Source: Rouxiella sp. S1S-2 (lineage in GTDB: Bacteria > Pseudomonadota > Gammaproteobacteria > Enterobacterales > Enterobacteriaceae). Taken from it: DNA of 64,000 nt. Below, one piece after another: positions 36,542 through 46,843 of the stretch (position 1 is its first letter; each line of letters opens with the position of its first letter). The notes under the pieces were generated by a model. The model was given only the letters and a program-made list of their open reading frames with translations. It was not told the DNA's origin and made no database searches. The position numbers and the translations under genes were made by a program. The stretch is from contig NZ_WFKL01000001.1 in the NCBI RefSeq assembly GCF_009208105.1, positions 434,001 to 498,000 of the forward strand, given 5' to 3'.

Positions 36542-38416
36542 ATGATGAATAACAATGCTTCCCTTATTTTAACCAACGGCAAGTTTCACACCGTTGACCG
36601 AGAGGCACCGCGGGCTGACGCCGTGGCGATTAAAGACGGAAAATTTTTGGCGGTCGGCACGGTGGCTGAAGTGATGCGTTATGCCGGTCCAGAAACTCAA
36701 ACGGTTGATCTAAAGGGCAGTACCGGTATTCCTGGCCTGAATGATTCACACTTGCACCTGATCCGCGGCGGCCTCAACTACAATCTCGAGCTGCGTTGGG
36801 AAGGTGTGCCTTCGCTGGCCGATGCGTTAAGAATGCTTAAAGAGCAGGCGCTAAGAACACCTTCGCCTCAGTGGGTGCGGGTTGTTGGTGGCTGGACCGA
36901 GTTTCAGTTTGCCGAACGGCGGATGCCGACTCTTGATGAAATCAACGCCGCCGCGCCCGACACGCCGGTCTTTATTCTTCATCTCTACGACCGCGCATTG
37001 CTCAATCGGGCAGCACTTAAGGTCGTGGGTTACACCCGCGATACGCCGAATCCTCCCGGTGGCGAAATCCAGCGCGACGGCAACGGTAACCCAACCGGAA
37101 TGCTGATTGCCCGGCCCAACGCTATGATCCTCTACGCCACGTTGGCTAAAGGTCCGAAACTTCCTCTGGAACAGCAGGTTAACTCGACGCGACAGTTTAT
37201 GCGCGAGCTTAACCGCCTCGGCCTGACCAGCGCCATTGACGCCGGAGGTGGTTTTCAAAACTACCCGGAAGATTACCAGGTTATCTCTGAGCTGCATGAG
37301 AAGAAACAGCTTACGCTGCGCATAGCCTACAACCTGTTTACCCAACGCCCGGGCAGCGAGGTGGAAGACTTTGAGCGCTGGACCGATATGCTCAAACCGG
37401 GGCAGGGTACTGACTTTTATCGCCACAACGGTGCTGGAGAAATGCTGGTATTTTCAGCCGCCGATTTTGAAGATTTTCTCGAGCCGCGTCCGGATTTGGC
37501 GCCGGGCATGGAAGACGAGCTAGAGCGCGTGGTGCGTCATTTGGTTGAACACCGCTGGCCGTTCCGCCTACACGCGACTTATAACGAATCCATAAGTCGC
37601 ATGCTTGATGTGTTTGAGAAAGTAAACAGCGATATTCCTTTTAACGGCCTGCACTGGTTCTTTGACCACGCCGAAACCATTACCGAAGCCAATATTGACC
37701 GCGTAAAAGCGCTGGGCGGAGGCATTGCAGTGCAGCACCGAATGGCATTTCAGGGGGAATATTTTGCCGAACGTTACGGAAAAGAGGCGACCAGGCATAC
37801 GCCACCGGTGGCAAAAATGCTCAATGCCGAGCTGCCGGTTGGTTTGGGAACCGACGCGACCCGCGTTGCCAGCTACAATCCGTGGACTGCGCTCTACTGG
37901 CTGGTTTCGGGCTGCACCGTCGGGGGTATGGCAATGTATGACGACAGTGCCCGACTAGATCGTGAAACGGCGCTGATGTTGTGGACGCAGGGCAGCGCGT
38001 GGTTCTCGACCGAACAAGGCAAGAAAGGGCAGATAAAAGTGGGGCAACTCGCTGATTTGGTGATTCTGTCTAAAGATTATTTCAGCGTGCGTGAGGAAGA
38101 GATTAAAGGCATCGAATCGGTGCTGACCGTGGTAGACGGTAATATCGTCTATGCGGCGGGGAGCTTCTCTCCCCTTGCGCCGCCTTCAATTCCGGTATTG
38201 CCGGACTGGTCGCCGGTGGTTAAGGTTCCCGGACACTATCGCTCGGCACCACCGCAGGATGCTGCCCGAGTTGGTGTACACGCTCAGGTTCACCAGTGCA
38301 GCGGCCCGTGCGGCGTTCACGTGCATCAGCATGATATTTCGCGGCGCTCCGACGTGCCGGTTTCCGATAACAATGCATTTTGGGGGGCGCTCGGCTGCTC
38401 GTGTTTTGCCTTCTGA
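36542..38416 (+). CDS. YtcJ-like metal-dependent amidohydrolase
   Basis: A 624-residue amidohydrolase of the YtcJ/amidohydrolase-3 family. The beginning SLILTNGKFHTVDR and the metal motif GLNDSHLHL are typical, followed by WFFDHAETIT, GIAVQHRMAF and PVGLGTDATRV late in the barrel. The family hydrolyses amides or related bonds, often in xenobiotic or aromatic catabolism. At about 80 residues longer than many relatives it has an unusual His/Cys-rich tail (QCSGPCGVHVHQHD and GCSCFAF) that might bind an extra metal. It is the second gene after the YhaJ-like regulator. Confidence 0.88.
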   Translation: MMNNNASLILTNGKFHTVDREAPRADAVAIKDGKFLAVGTVAEVMRYAGPETQTVDLKGSTGIPGLNDSHLHLIRGGLNYNLELRWEGVPSLADALRMLKEQALRTPSPQWVRVVGGWTEFQFAERRMPTLDEINAAAPDTPVFILHLYDRALLNRAALKVVGYTRDTPNPPGGEIQRDGNGNPTGMLIARPNAMILYATLAKGPKLPLEQQVNSTRQFMRELNRLGLTSAIDAGGGFQNYPEDYQVISELHEKKQLTLRIAYNLFTQRPGSEVEDFERWTDMLKPGQGTDFYRHNGAGEMLVFSAADFEDFLEPRPDLAPGMEDELERVVRHLVEHRWPFRLHATYNESISRMLDVFEKVNSDIPFNGLHWFFDHAETITEANIDRVKALGGGIAVQHRMAFQGEYFAERYGKEATRHTPPVAKMLNAELPVGLGTDATRVASYNPWTALYWLVSGCTVGGMAMYDDSARLDRETALMLWTQGSAWFSTEQGKKGQIKVGQLADLVILSKDYFSVREEEIKGIESVLTVVDGNIVYAAGSFSPLAPPSIPVLPDWSPVVKVPGHYRSAPPQDAARVGVHAQVHQCSGPCGVHVHQHDISRRSDVPVSDNNAFWGALGCSCFAF

Positions 38417-38450
38417 CCGCGTTTTCTGATTCAAATCAGTTCTAGAACTT

Positions 38451-38484
38451 AACGGCTTCCTAAACAGGAGGTCGTTTTTTATTT
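38451..38484 (+). terminator. Terminator after the amidohydrolase gene
   Basis: AACG-CTTCCT pairs with AGGAGG-CGTT around an AAAC loop, followed by TTTTTT. It separates the amidohydrolase from the giant gene. Confidence 0.75.
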
Positions 38485-38567
38485 CCGGTCGCCGAAGAGA
38501 GCGATAACTGCGAGAAGCTTAAGTTGGTTCAATAAGACAATGAGCTAACATACGCCGGAGAAATATC

Positions 38568-41500
38568 ATGAATGTAAACGAGAGTATTCCCAATACAAGC
38601 CCACGCAACGATGTCGTGAGAGTGCAGGAAACAAGGTGCGATAGCGTTATTTCTTCACTTCGGGCGGTTACCTCCGGCGGTAAGCTTGAAATGCGCTCTT
38701 TATCTCCCGGAGGGGGCGGAATTTTTAGTCGAGAGGCAAGTCCAGAACGTATTAACCCTTCACCTCCCCCCTCTTTGCCTGATTGCCCCTCCTTTTTGCC
38801 ATTAACACCAACACCTTTCTCAACCTCCGCTGCGTGTGCTGAGTTTCTCTCTCAGCGTGAGCACATAGACTGTACAGAAGAGGATGTTAGGAATATCCGT
38901 ATCGGTCAAAATGTAGAATATGTAGAGGCGTTGAGTAAATACGTTAGGAGTATCAGCGATGCGCTTAGCGGCTATGAGAAGTTCGACGGTGCATTACTGA
39001 GTAGAGAGATTAAAGAGAAGATTTTCTCTTTAAAATGCAAAGTCGAGCGTAGTCGCATCGCGGCTGAAAAATTCTTTAAAAGCTTAAACACTCGATTGGA
39101 CTCGCTGCTTGGGCAGGTTAACTTAATGACCAAAGCCGCACTATTGTCCTCTGAGCAAAGCTCGCTGTATTCCCACTCAAAAAACGTTTCAAAGGTGCTT
39201 GATGAAACGGCCCGTGTACTGCTATCCGTCCCCGAGGCAGACAAGACTTTAATTATCGAATTGCATGAAATAAGGAACCAGGCCTGTACTGCACGGGACA
39301 AAGCGCGTTTGCGACCCATGCTAGAGCGTCTCTCTTTGATAGAAAATGTTGAGCTAGCACAGCGAAATCTCGACCAGCAGGTTGACCGCTGCGTTAAGGT
39401 CAGGCACTTATTGCGACTATTGCTAAACCCTCATTTTTCCCTCTCAGAGCAATATTTTAAGGCTGTGCAGGCGTTTTCTACGCCCGACAAATTGTCGCTA
39501 ATTGAAAATGTTTTAAAAGAGTGCCGTTTCAATGCTGAGCTGCGAGAAACCATTAAGGCGTTACGATCAACGGCGCAAATGGAGGAAGTAAACAGGGATT
39601 TTAATACACTACAAAACATGCTTGAAAAAAGCGTGACAAGGTGTAATCGCAGGAATACCGAGGAGTGTGTATTAGAAAATATTCATCGAATAAATCAGTA
39701 TTTTTATGAAATAAATAGTGCGCAGAAGGCGTATCAAGATACTCAGGCAAGAGCCTATTCGGCGGCGCAGGATGCGCAGTACAGAGGGTTGAAAGACAGT
39801 GAAGCACTAGAAAATCAATGGCATAAAGAAGTATTACTGGCTGAGATAGTCACAGAGGATGAGTGGCGCAATCAGAAAGTGGCCATCATTGTTGAAGAAA
39901 GTGGTGAGAAAAATATCAGGGCAGTGGGAATGAATGAGGGCGGAGCGGTGAATCACCACGTCACTTGTGACGAAAAAATAGTCGACTTGTCACGCTATGC
40001 CGTGCATTTATCGCGAAAGGATGTCATTAACGCAGTTAAGCACAGTGAATATGCCCTCGCTGCTGAAATAACAAAAAGACGTGGTTTTTTAAACATGCGG
40101 ATAGAGACATTATCACAGGCCATTCCTTATAAAAATGCACCGAAGGTTGATGGTCATGTATTAAGGAAAGTCACTGTTTCGCAGGAGAAAAACCGAAAGA
40201 TAATCGGCGTTGTTCAACACGATTTTGAGAAATTCCCGCAATTTGCCTCCTCTTCAAATCTTCAGGCTTTACTTATTGAGCAGGTAAGTCGACAACTCAA
40301 CCAGCCTCCTACTCGGCACACCGAGCTCAGCCAGCATTCCTCTTCCGTTGCGCCGACACTGGGAGCCGCTTCTCATCATCAGGCCGACCGGTTAAAAAAT
40401 AAAATCACGTCGACTCAGGTCAATGATGCCCTCAAGTCCGCGAACGCAGTGATGCTCAGACCGACATTAGAGAGCTCTTTGAAGCTCGACGTTGCGCAAA
40501 TAAGTCAGGAATTTAAAAATAATGAGGTATATATGGCCCGCCGCAAAGAAAATACGGGTCGGGAGAGTTTGCCTCAGGCGACACCTCTCACTCCTGCAGT
40601 AGCCTCGACGAGCCGTCCCCCTTTAACGTCTGCCCAGTCCACGCTTTCACGACCCGCTATTGCGGCCTGCCAGGCGCAAGTATTACCGTCTAATAAAACA
40701 GGTGAGCTGACCGCTATTCATTTAAAGAATATTAAAGCTCTTGGCGCTGTTGATTTTTATCGGATGCTCTCATGTGCTATTTCAGTACCCATTTTTTATG
40801 TGGATAAAAATAATAAAATTACCAGAGTTCATTTACAGGGGAGACTTTCATACCTAATAAATTCAGATCCCAAGTCCATATCTGACGGTTTAGTGCTTTA
40901 CTTTGAGAGTCGCGACGAAAAAATAGAGGCAAGAAAAACGGCAATGAAAACGCTCACGATGCTGAACACCGATAAATCTAATGTGGCAGCGTTAAAATTT
41001 ATACCGCGAGATCTGTATGCCGTGCAGAATGAGCGGGAAATGTATCAGGTTATCATGTCAACAATGGAGGATTTTAGCGCCGAGGCCAGTAAATTTTTGA
41101 ATCTTCTCTATTTGAAGGATAAAACTACGAGAAAAGATGACTTATTGTATTGTAGTAATATCTTCCAAAAGTTATCAACTAAACTTTGTGGAAAAACGGT
41201 TATAAGAAGTGAGTTTTTTAGACTTTTGGCTGAAAAAATAAAAGAATCTCCAGCCAGGACCACTTCTTTAATTAGCCCTGTGTTACAAAGAATAGGAAAT
41301 CCGCCGGTTGCCTGGTTTAAGATTATTGCAACGAAGCTATTGCACGCCATAAAAGACAGTGAGGATAGCATTGACGATTTAGCGTGCTTTTTAGCAACTA
41401 TTTTCATCCTTTATAAAGATAGTGAAGATAACGCATTGAAGTCATTTATTATACAGGTTACTGATCATTTCCAAAAAATAAACATAAGTGCCTATCCCCT

Positions 41501-44120
41501 TTTTATGATAGTGGCTAAAAACATGTATAAAGAAATAGACGGTCAGAGCAATGCACAGTTGGATTTGCATACTATACTTATCATTGCTTGTAATCGTGTA
41601 ACGACTGCGTTGAATAATTCAAATCGGAGCATGAAATACCATGTGGATGTTTTGGAACCTCTTTTACCCATGTTTACCTATCCCGGCCAGCGTTTTAAAA
41701 CTCAAGCTTATCCCAGAATTAGAGACTATTTACTTGATAGATCGATATGCCCGATAATACAATTCCCTCAAAATATATCCATAAAAGATAAAGTATTATT
41801 ATTTGCAATGATGGGGGCCTTTCAATACCCACGTAATTGGGCTGTTGATGTTGTCAGTAAATTTGAGACAATAATTGATGAACACGGACGCGACGGTAAT
41901 GCAGCACTGGCGACGCTTTATCTTATTATTTTTGCCAACTCGCGTATTTCATCTGAAAACGGTAGAGCAATTTTTAAGAGATTTTTCCAAAAACACGTGC
42001 AAAGAGACAGCAGTACTCAGGCGTTAGCCTTGCTTATGGTGTCGGGGGTGATGGCTAAATCGCTTATTCCTTCTATCTATAGAGCGAATGATAAAGAGGC
42101 GCTGGATTTACTTTTAGAATATTGGAATATATATAATGATGTGAAATTAACATCGATAGGTGAGAATAAATGCTTGATAATAGGCAATGGCCTTGGACGC
42201 ATTGATGACAAGGTGAAATATTTAACGGGGCCAGAGTCTAAAGATAAGTCGCCTGTGTTTTTATCAATGCAAAAAGCTAACAACTGGATAGGGAAATGCC
42301 GCTATATTGAAGAGTATATTTTTACTCACAAAGAATGCGATGCAATTTTTTCCCGCATGCTGATAGATTATGCCGCCAATAAAAACAAAGTGAATTTTAT
42401 TGCTGATATTATTAAGGCTAATGAAAGTTTTGATGTGAATATCAATAAATCAAAAGTCTCCGAGCTTAACGTGCGTTTGCAACACTTATTGGTAGAAGGG
42501 CGTGAAAACTCAAAAACAGACAAGAAATCCGCCGAAAATAATAAGAGTTTGTTTGAGGCTATACTTTCCCTACAGATTAATTTATTCAACTCCGGTGGTT
42601 TGAAAAACGCTGAAAAGTTGCTGGAAAATGTTGTGAGTAACTTTGCCTCAATCGATAAATTCATTGAGATGAAAGCACCGTTTACCTTGCTTAACGATAG
42701 GTTAATAAAAGGGGATATTAACGATCACCTCTATCTGTCCATTATCTCTAAAGTTATTCAAACGTCATGCGCCAAGAAAAATAACGATGGCGTAGAGTTC
42801 ATTAGGAACCAATTAATGCATGAGGTTTATCAGATGATGGCAAGACGTAATAATCTGGATGAACTGCTTAAAGTTTTTGGGAATATAGTTATCAATATTC
42901 CACCTAAACTCGCGGGGTATGGCGTTTTTATTGAGCATATTAAGAGGGAAATACAATCTTCGAGTTTATCAAACCCCGCTGAGGGGCCGAACCGTAAAGA
43001 ATTAATTAGATTTATTCTGGCGCAAGATATTACCTGGCTGGTATTTAAGGGGGCGTTCCAGGAATCAATACCTAACAGCGTAAATATTGATTGGTTATTT
43101 AATCCAGAGAACTTTTTCGAAGCCAAACCCGCCAGGCAGCATAGCATGCTTAAGTTTGATCAGGATATAGGGGACAAACCCTCTCCAGAATTCATTAAAC
43201 GATGCATTTTAGCTGTAGGTGAGGGACTTGCATTAAAGTCTAACGCAATTAATCATACACTGGTTAGATCGTTCGGCTCTATATTAAACTTCTTAACGCA
43301 AGGAAAATCATTAGAGCTTATTGAACTTATGGATTTTATTTTAAAACAATGTGAGACACTCCGCGATAATGGGGTGCATTCTTCTTTAGCACCCATGAAA
43401 GATAACGCCTTGCAAGGTATGCTAAATGTAATAAAAACACAGAATACTGTTGAGGCAGAGAAGTTATCAAAACGTCTGGACGACATTTTCGGGAAAAGTC
43501 AGTCTTCAGTTTACTACGAACCTCAATTTAAAGATGAAAACCTCAGTAATTCAACAACTAGCACCAGTGATTCCGAGGGTAAAAATAAAAAAAGATCACA
43601 ACGCAATAGCATTACCGAAGAGTCAATGTCTGCAACAGAATCAGTATTGGCCAGCAACGTGGAGAGAAAGCCAATCAAAGATAAGGAAAAGTTGAGCCTT
43701 TATATTGAAACTGACTGGCAAAGCTTAAAAAAAGACTACGACAAAGATTGGGGTCTTGAAGAGGGGATGCAAATGTTCCTTTCCAACAGTAGAGCAAGTG
43801 AATTAAATCTCCATCCCTATACTCGAGAAAATAAAGAATCTCGTTTTTATACTATTGTCCTCAAACCCAAAAACACGCGAAGCACCAAGGGTAAGCATAG
43901 AGGTAAATCCAACGCAAGGGCCGGCTTTCTCAAGGGAAGTCACAATAGATATATTTTTGTGGGGGCGGGTAACCACAAGGAAATGGAAGTTCTGTCTACT
44001 AAATACTCAAAGAAGACTAAAGAACAAATTGACCAACGCATTGAGAGCGCCAAAGAAAAATCCTACCGCTTGCTGCTAAACGAGTTTGAAGAAATAGAGA
44101 CCGGTGTTGAAGATCTTTAA
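38568..44120 (+). CDS. Giant unrecognised protein, 1850 residues
   Basis: I do not recognise this protein. It starts at an ATG with a good GGAGA site and has no signal peptide or membrane segment. Residues 1-95 are Ser/Pro-rich and likely disordered (SPPPSLPDCPSFLPLTPTPF). About 95-450 is charged and helical, possibly coiled coil. A Pro/Ser/Thr linker lies near 665-705. A long alpha-helical, repeat-like region spans about 715-1630, followed by a second polar linker near 1655-1705 and a basic C-terminal part (TRSTKGKHRGKSNARAGF). It is AT-rich compared with core neighbours and has its own promoter region. A disordered N-terminus plus helical repeats fits a secreted effector or toxin, but this is speculation; no secretion gene is nearby. 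Confidence 0.75.
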   Translation: MNVNESIPNTSPRNDVVRVQETRCDSVISSLRAVTSGGKLEMRSLSPGGGGIFSREASPERINPSPPPSLPDCPSFLPLTPTPFSTSAACAEFLSQREHIDCTEEDVRNIRIGQNVEYVEALSKYVRSISDALSGYEKFDGALLSREIKEKIFSLKCKVERSRIAAEKFFKSLNTRLDSLLGQVNLMTKAALLSSEQSSLYSHSKNVSKVLDETARVLLSVPEADKTLIIELHEIRNQACTARDKARLRPMLERLSLIENVELAQRNLDQQVDRCVKVRHLLRLLLNPHFSLSEQYFKAVQAFSTPDKLSLIENVLKECRFNAELRETIKALRSTAQMEEVNRDFNTLQNMLEKSVTRCNRRNTEECVLENIHRINQYFYEINSAQKAYQDTQARAYSAAQDAQYRGLKDSEALENQWHKEVLLAEIVTEDEWRNQKVAIIVEESGEKNIRAVGMNEGGAVNHHVTCDEKIVDLSRYAVHLSRKDVINAVKHSEYALAAEITKRRGFLNMRIETLSQAIPYKNAPKVDGHVLRKVTVSQEKNRKIIGVVQHDFEKFPQFASSSNLQALLIEQVSRQLNQPPTRHTELSQHSSSVAPTLGAASHHQADRLKNKITSTQVNDALKSANAVMLRPTLESSLKLDVAQISQEFKNNEVYMARRKENTGRESLPQATPLTPAVASTSRPPLTSAQSTLSRPAIAACQAQVLPSNKTGELTAIHLKNIKALGAVDFYRMLSCAISVPIFYVDKNNKITRVHLQGRLSYLINSDPKSISDGLVLYFESRDEKIEARKTAMKTLTMLNTDKSNVAALKFIPRDLYAVQNEREMYQVIMSTMEDFSAEASKFLNLLYLKDKTTRKDDLLYCSNIFQKLSTKLCGKTVIRSEFFRLLAEKIKESPARTTSLISPVLQRIGNPPVAWFKIIATKLLHAIKDSEDSIDDLACFLATIFILYKDSEDNALKSFIIQVTDHFQKINISAYPLFMIVAKNMYKEIDGQSNAQLDLHTILIIACNRVTTALNNSNRSMKYHVDVLEPLLPMFTYPGQRFKTQAYPRIRDYLLDRSICPIIQFPQNISIKDKVLLFAMMGAFQYPRNWAVDVVSKFETIIDEHGRDGNAALATLYLIIFANSRISSENGRAIFKRFFQKHVQRDSSTQALALLMVSGVMAKSLIPSIYRANDKEALDLLLEYWNIYNDVKLTSIGENKCLIIGNGLGRIDDKVKYLTGPESKDKSPVFLSMQKANNWIGKCRYIEEYIFTHKECDAIFSRMLIDYAANKNKVNFIADIIKANESFDVNINKSKVSELNVRLQHLLVEGRENSKTDKKSAENNKSLFEAILSLQINLFNSGGLKNAEKLLENVVSNFASIDKFIEMKAPFTLLNDRLIKGDINDHLYLSIISKVIQTSCAKKNNDGVEFIRNQLMHEVYQMMARRNNLDELLKVFGNIVINIPPKLAGYGVFIEHIKREIQSSSLSNPAEGPNRKELIRFILAQDITWLVFKGAFQESIPNSVNIDWLFNPENFFEAKPARQHSMLKFDQDIGDKPSPEFIKRCILAVGEGLALKSNAINHTLVRSFGSILNFLTQGKSLELIELMDFILKQCETLRDNGVHSSLAPMKDNALQGMLNVIKTQNTVEAEKLSKRLDDIFGKSQSSVYYEPQFKDENLSNSTTSTSDSEGKNKKRSQRNSITEESMSATESVLASNVERKPIKDKEKLSLYIETDWQSLKKDYDKDWGLEEGMQMFLSNSRASELNLHPYTRENKESRFYTIVLKPKNTRSTKGKHRGKSNARAGFLKGSHNRYIFVGAGNHKEMEVLSTKYSKKTKEQIDQRIESAKEKSYRLLLNEFEEIETGVEDL

Positions 44121-44249
44121 TTATTATCGGCATGACAATTAACATTAAGCCGGTAGCAGACTTATGCACCCAGCTTGTGCAGTTAGAGATGTTGGCGCAA
44201 TCTTTATTACTGTATTATCAACGGGTCTAGCCAAAAATAGAGAGTGATT

Positions 44250-44885
44250 ATGAGCATCGCAAACCCATTTCAGCCTTTGAATTATCAGGTTATCGCTGAC
44301 AGTATTGCGACGCTTCTTTTTCCTCACGCCGAGGTGATTTTACATGACCTTAAAACACAGCAGGTTGTCTACATCGCCAATAATCTCTCCAAACGTAAGA
44401 TTGGCGATGACTCTGCGCTAGATGAGTTACCCAGTGACTCGTTTGCAGCTCAAAGCATCGGCCCCTATGAGAAACTGAATTGGGACGGGCAACGCCTGCG
44501 TTCAATCACCAGTATTTTGCGAGACGAGCAGGGGCAGGCGGTGATGGCGCTGTGCATTAACCTCAATTATTCGGTGCTGGAGCAGGCACGTGATGCGCTA
44601 AACCTATTTTTTCAATCAAGCCGTATTATGCCGCAGCCGGAAGCGCTTTTTCGCGACGACTGGCAGGAGCGTATTAACACCTTTATGCACGCCTGGCTGA
44701 ATAAAAATAGTTTGGGCTTGAACAGTCTCCGCCGTGAAGACAAGCGCCAACTGGTTGAAGCGCTCTATCACGAACGGGCTTTTGAGGGGCGGAGCGCATT
44801 TGACTATGTGGCGAACGTCCTGTCGATGGGCAGGGCCACCGTGTACAAATATGTGAAGGCCCTGCGCGAAGAGTCATTGAGTTAA
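44250..44885 (+). CDS. YheO-family PAS/helix-turn-helix regulator
   Basis: A 211-residue protein with an N-terminal YheO-like PAS domain (FPHAEVILHDLKTQQVVYIANN, then KRKIGDDSALD) and a C-terminal helix-turn-helix (FDYVANVLSMGRATVYKYVK near 185). Start placed at ATG 44250. It is convergent with the EutC-like gene and probably regulates that cassette; related regulators often neighbour PLP-dehydratase and ornithine-cyclodeaminase genes (inference). Confidence 0.88.
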   Translation: MSIANPFQPLNYQVIADSIATLLFPHAEVILHDLKTQQVVYIANNLSKRKIGDDSALDELPSDSFAAQSIGPYEKLNWDGQRLRSITSILRDEQGQAVMALCINLNYSVLEQARDALNLFFQSSRIMPQPEALFRDDWQERINTFMHAWLNKNSLGLNSLRREDKRQLVEALYHERAFEGRSAFDYVANVLSMGRATVYKYVKALREESLS

Positions 44886-44893
44886 CGGATCTT

Positions 44894-45856
44894 TTAGACG
44901 CCTGGAAATGCCTCCTGACAGGCCTGCATGGCGTAAGCGGAAATTTGGGCGTCCTGAACCGCCACACCGGTTAAATCCGCCAGGGTGATCTGCTGGTCGT
45001 TTTCACGGCCTTTCGCCTGGCTATATAGCAGCTTTCCAAGCTCTATTAAACGCTCACTGGCCAGCAACCCTTGTTTGCATGCGTGAGAAACCTCACCGTA
45101 CTGACTGCACTGATAAACCGAGTCGACGACGATAACGTCGGCGCGGGCAACAAGTTTTGCATCAAGCTCCTGCTTGCCACCACCGTCGGCACCTACCGCA
45201 GTAATATGGGTTCCAGGCTGTATCCAGGCGCTTTGTAACAGAGCCTCGCGCGACGGAGTGGTAGTCACAATCAGGTTGGCATTGCGAGCAACCTGTTCAC
45301 AATCCTTAGTGAGGGTGACTTCAAAGCCTAGTGATTGGGCAAACTGACGGTAATCGTCGAGCGCTGCCTGGCTGCGGCCCCAGACTATCAGCCGACGGCA
45401 GTCGGTCAGCGGCATAAGCTGTTCCAGCTGCATGCGCGCCTGCACACCGGTGCCGATAATGCCGATACCACTAATGACTGAGGGAGCCAGTATCTCTGCC
45501 GCTATTCTTCCCGCCAGCGCGGTGCGAATACAGGTTAGCCAGCTTTCATCTTGCAATAACACCAGCGGCTGGCCGGTTTGTGCCGAGAGTACCAGCATCA
45601 GTCCATCATTACTGGCCAATCCTTTAGCGGGATTATCATAGAAACCGGTCGATATTTTGACGGTAAACGTTTTGCTGCCTTCTACCCAGGCCGATTTAAT
45701 GCAGCAGTCGCCGTTGGCTGGTTCAAAAATGAAATTTTGCACGGGCGGAACCTGAACTCGGCCCTGTGAATAGGCAATAAAGCCCTCGGCGATGCGACTG
45801 GCAGCCACTTTCATGTCCATCGCGCCGATGATCTGCGTCTGGTTATAAATTTTCAT
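44894..45856 (-). CDS. Ornithine cyclodeaminase-family protein (EutC-like)
   Basis: A 320-residue member of the ornithine cyclodeaminase/mu-crystallin family. The NAD-binding motif IGIIGTGVQARMQLEQL lies near 125, with KISTGFYDNPAKGLAS and TAVGADGGGKQELD before and after. In ectoine catabolic clusters such a protein is called EutC, although other substrates are possible. Start chosen at ATG 45856, whose ATGA overlaps the stop of the dehydratase gene, showing translational coupling. Confidence 0.85.
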   Translation of the reverse strand: MKIYNQTQIIGAMDMKVAASRIAEGFIAYSQGRVQVPPVQNFIFEPANGDCCIKSAWVEGSKTFTVKISTGFYDNPAKGLASNDGLMLVLSAQTGQPLVLLQDESWLTCIRTALAGRIAAEILAPSVISGIGIIGTGVQARMQLEQLMPLTDCRRLIVWGRSQAALDDYRQFAQSLGFEVTLTKDCEQVARNANLIVTTTPSREALLQSAWIQPGTHITAVGADGGGKQELDAKLVARADVIVVDSVYQCSQYGEVSHACKQGLLASERLIELGKLLYSQAKGRENDQQITLADLTGVAVQDAQISAYAMQACQEAFPGV

Positions 45857-46830
45857 TGGATTGCCCCAATAAATTTCTCCAGCAGAATGTTTCTTCCGCA
45901 AAGTATCACGGCTACTTTCTTGCCCTGATAGTCTGCAGCGAGCTTAATTGCACCGGCCAGCGCGACGCCGGCGGCGCCTTCAATCATCCAGCGCTCATAG
46001 CGAGCCACGATTTTCATCGCATCACGAATTTCCTGCTCGCTGACCAACACCGTTTTATTGACCACTTTTTGGCACAGTGGAAAGGTAATACTGCCTGGCT
46101 CTATACCGCCGGCAGTACCATCAGACAGCGTGTCTTCTTCTTCCATTTCAATAATTTCACCGGCCAGCAGCGAGCGCTGCAGGGTAGGTGCATTTTCAGG
46201 CCAGCAGCCGATTACCTCAGTGCCGGGTTTCAAATGGGCCAGCGCGGCACCAACCCCAGAAATCAGGCCACCGCCGCCCACCGCAATAAACACGGCATCG
46301 ACGTCGGGCAGTTGCTCAACCAGCTCCGCGCCAATCGTGCCTTGGCCGGCGATAATATCGGGGTCGTTATACGGCGATACAAACAATGTGTTCTGCAACT
46401 GAGCCTGTTTTGCTGCTTCCAGCTCGACGCTGAGTGGGTCGGTATCAATAGAGATAACGTTGGCACCAAAAGCCCTGATGGCTTCCAACTTCAGCGGGGA
46501 AGCGTGGGTGGTGGTATAAACCGTGACCGGAACCCCGGCGCGCAACCCGGCGAGCGCTAATGCCTGACCGTGATTGCCTGATGAGGCAGTAATCACGCCT
46601 TTTGAACGCTGTTCTTCGGTGAGCGCCAAAATTTTGTTGCTGGCCCCTCGAAACTTGAATGACCCTGTGTGTTGCAGATGTTCGCATTTTAAAAATATTT
46701 CACAGCCGGTCTGCGCGCTAAGTGGCGCGCTGTGGGTCAGGGCGGTGACCGCAACCTGAGGACGCAGCGACTGGTGCGCCCGCACGATGGCGTTAGCGAG
46801 GCTTTGTAGTGAATCGTCGAGAGTGCTCAT
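45853..46830 (-). CDS. PLP-dependent threonine/serine dehydratase family (EutB-like)
   Basis: A 325-residue fold-type II PLP enzyme. The PLP lysine lies in GSFKFRGASNK near residue 55, SSGNHGQALA is the Asn/His loop, and VGGGGLISG is the phosphate-binding Gly loop. It lacks the C-terminal regulatory domain of IlvA. EutB proteins in (hydroxy)ectoine clusters belong to this family. Start placed at ATG 46830; the longer upstream frame overlaps the deacylase gene. It lies between the deacylase and the EutC-like genes in one operon. Confidence 0.88.
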   Translation of the reverse strand: MSTLDDSLQSLANAIVRAHQSLRPQVAVTALTHSAPLSAQTGCEIFLKCEHLQHTGSFKFRGASNKILALTEEQRSKGVITASSGNHGQALALAGLRAGVPVTVYTTTHASPLKLEAIRAFGANVISIDTDPLSVELEAAKQAQLQNTLFVSPYNDPDIIAGQGTIGAELVEQLPDVDAVFIAVGGGGLISGVGAALAHLKPGTEVIGCWPENAPTLQRSLLAGEIIEMEEEDTLSDGTAGGIEPGSITFPLCQKVVNKTVLVSEQEIRDAMKIVARYERWMIEGAAGVALAGAIKLAADYQGKKVAVILCGRNILLEKFIGAIQ

Positions 46831-46843
46831 GGCGAGTTTCCGT

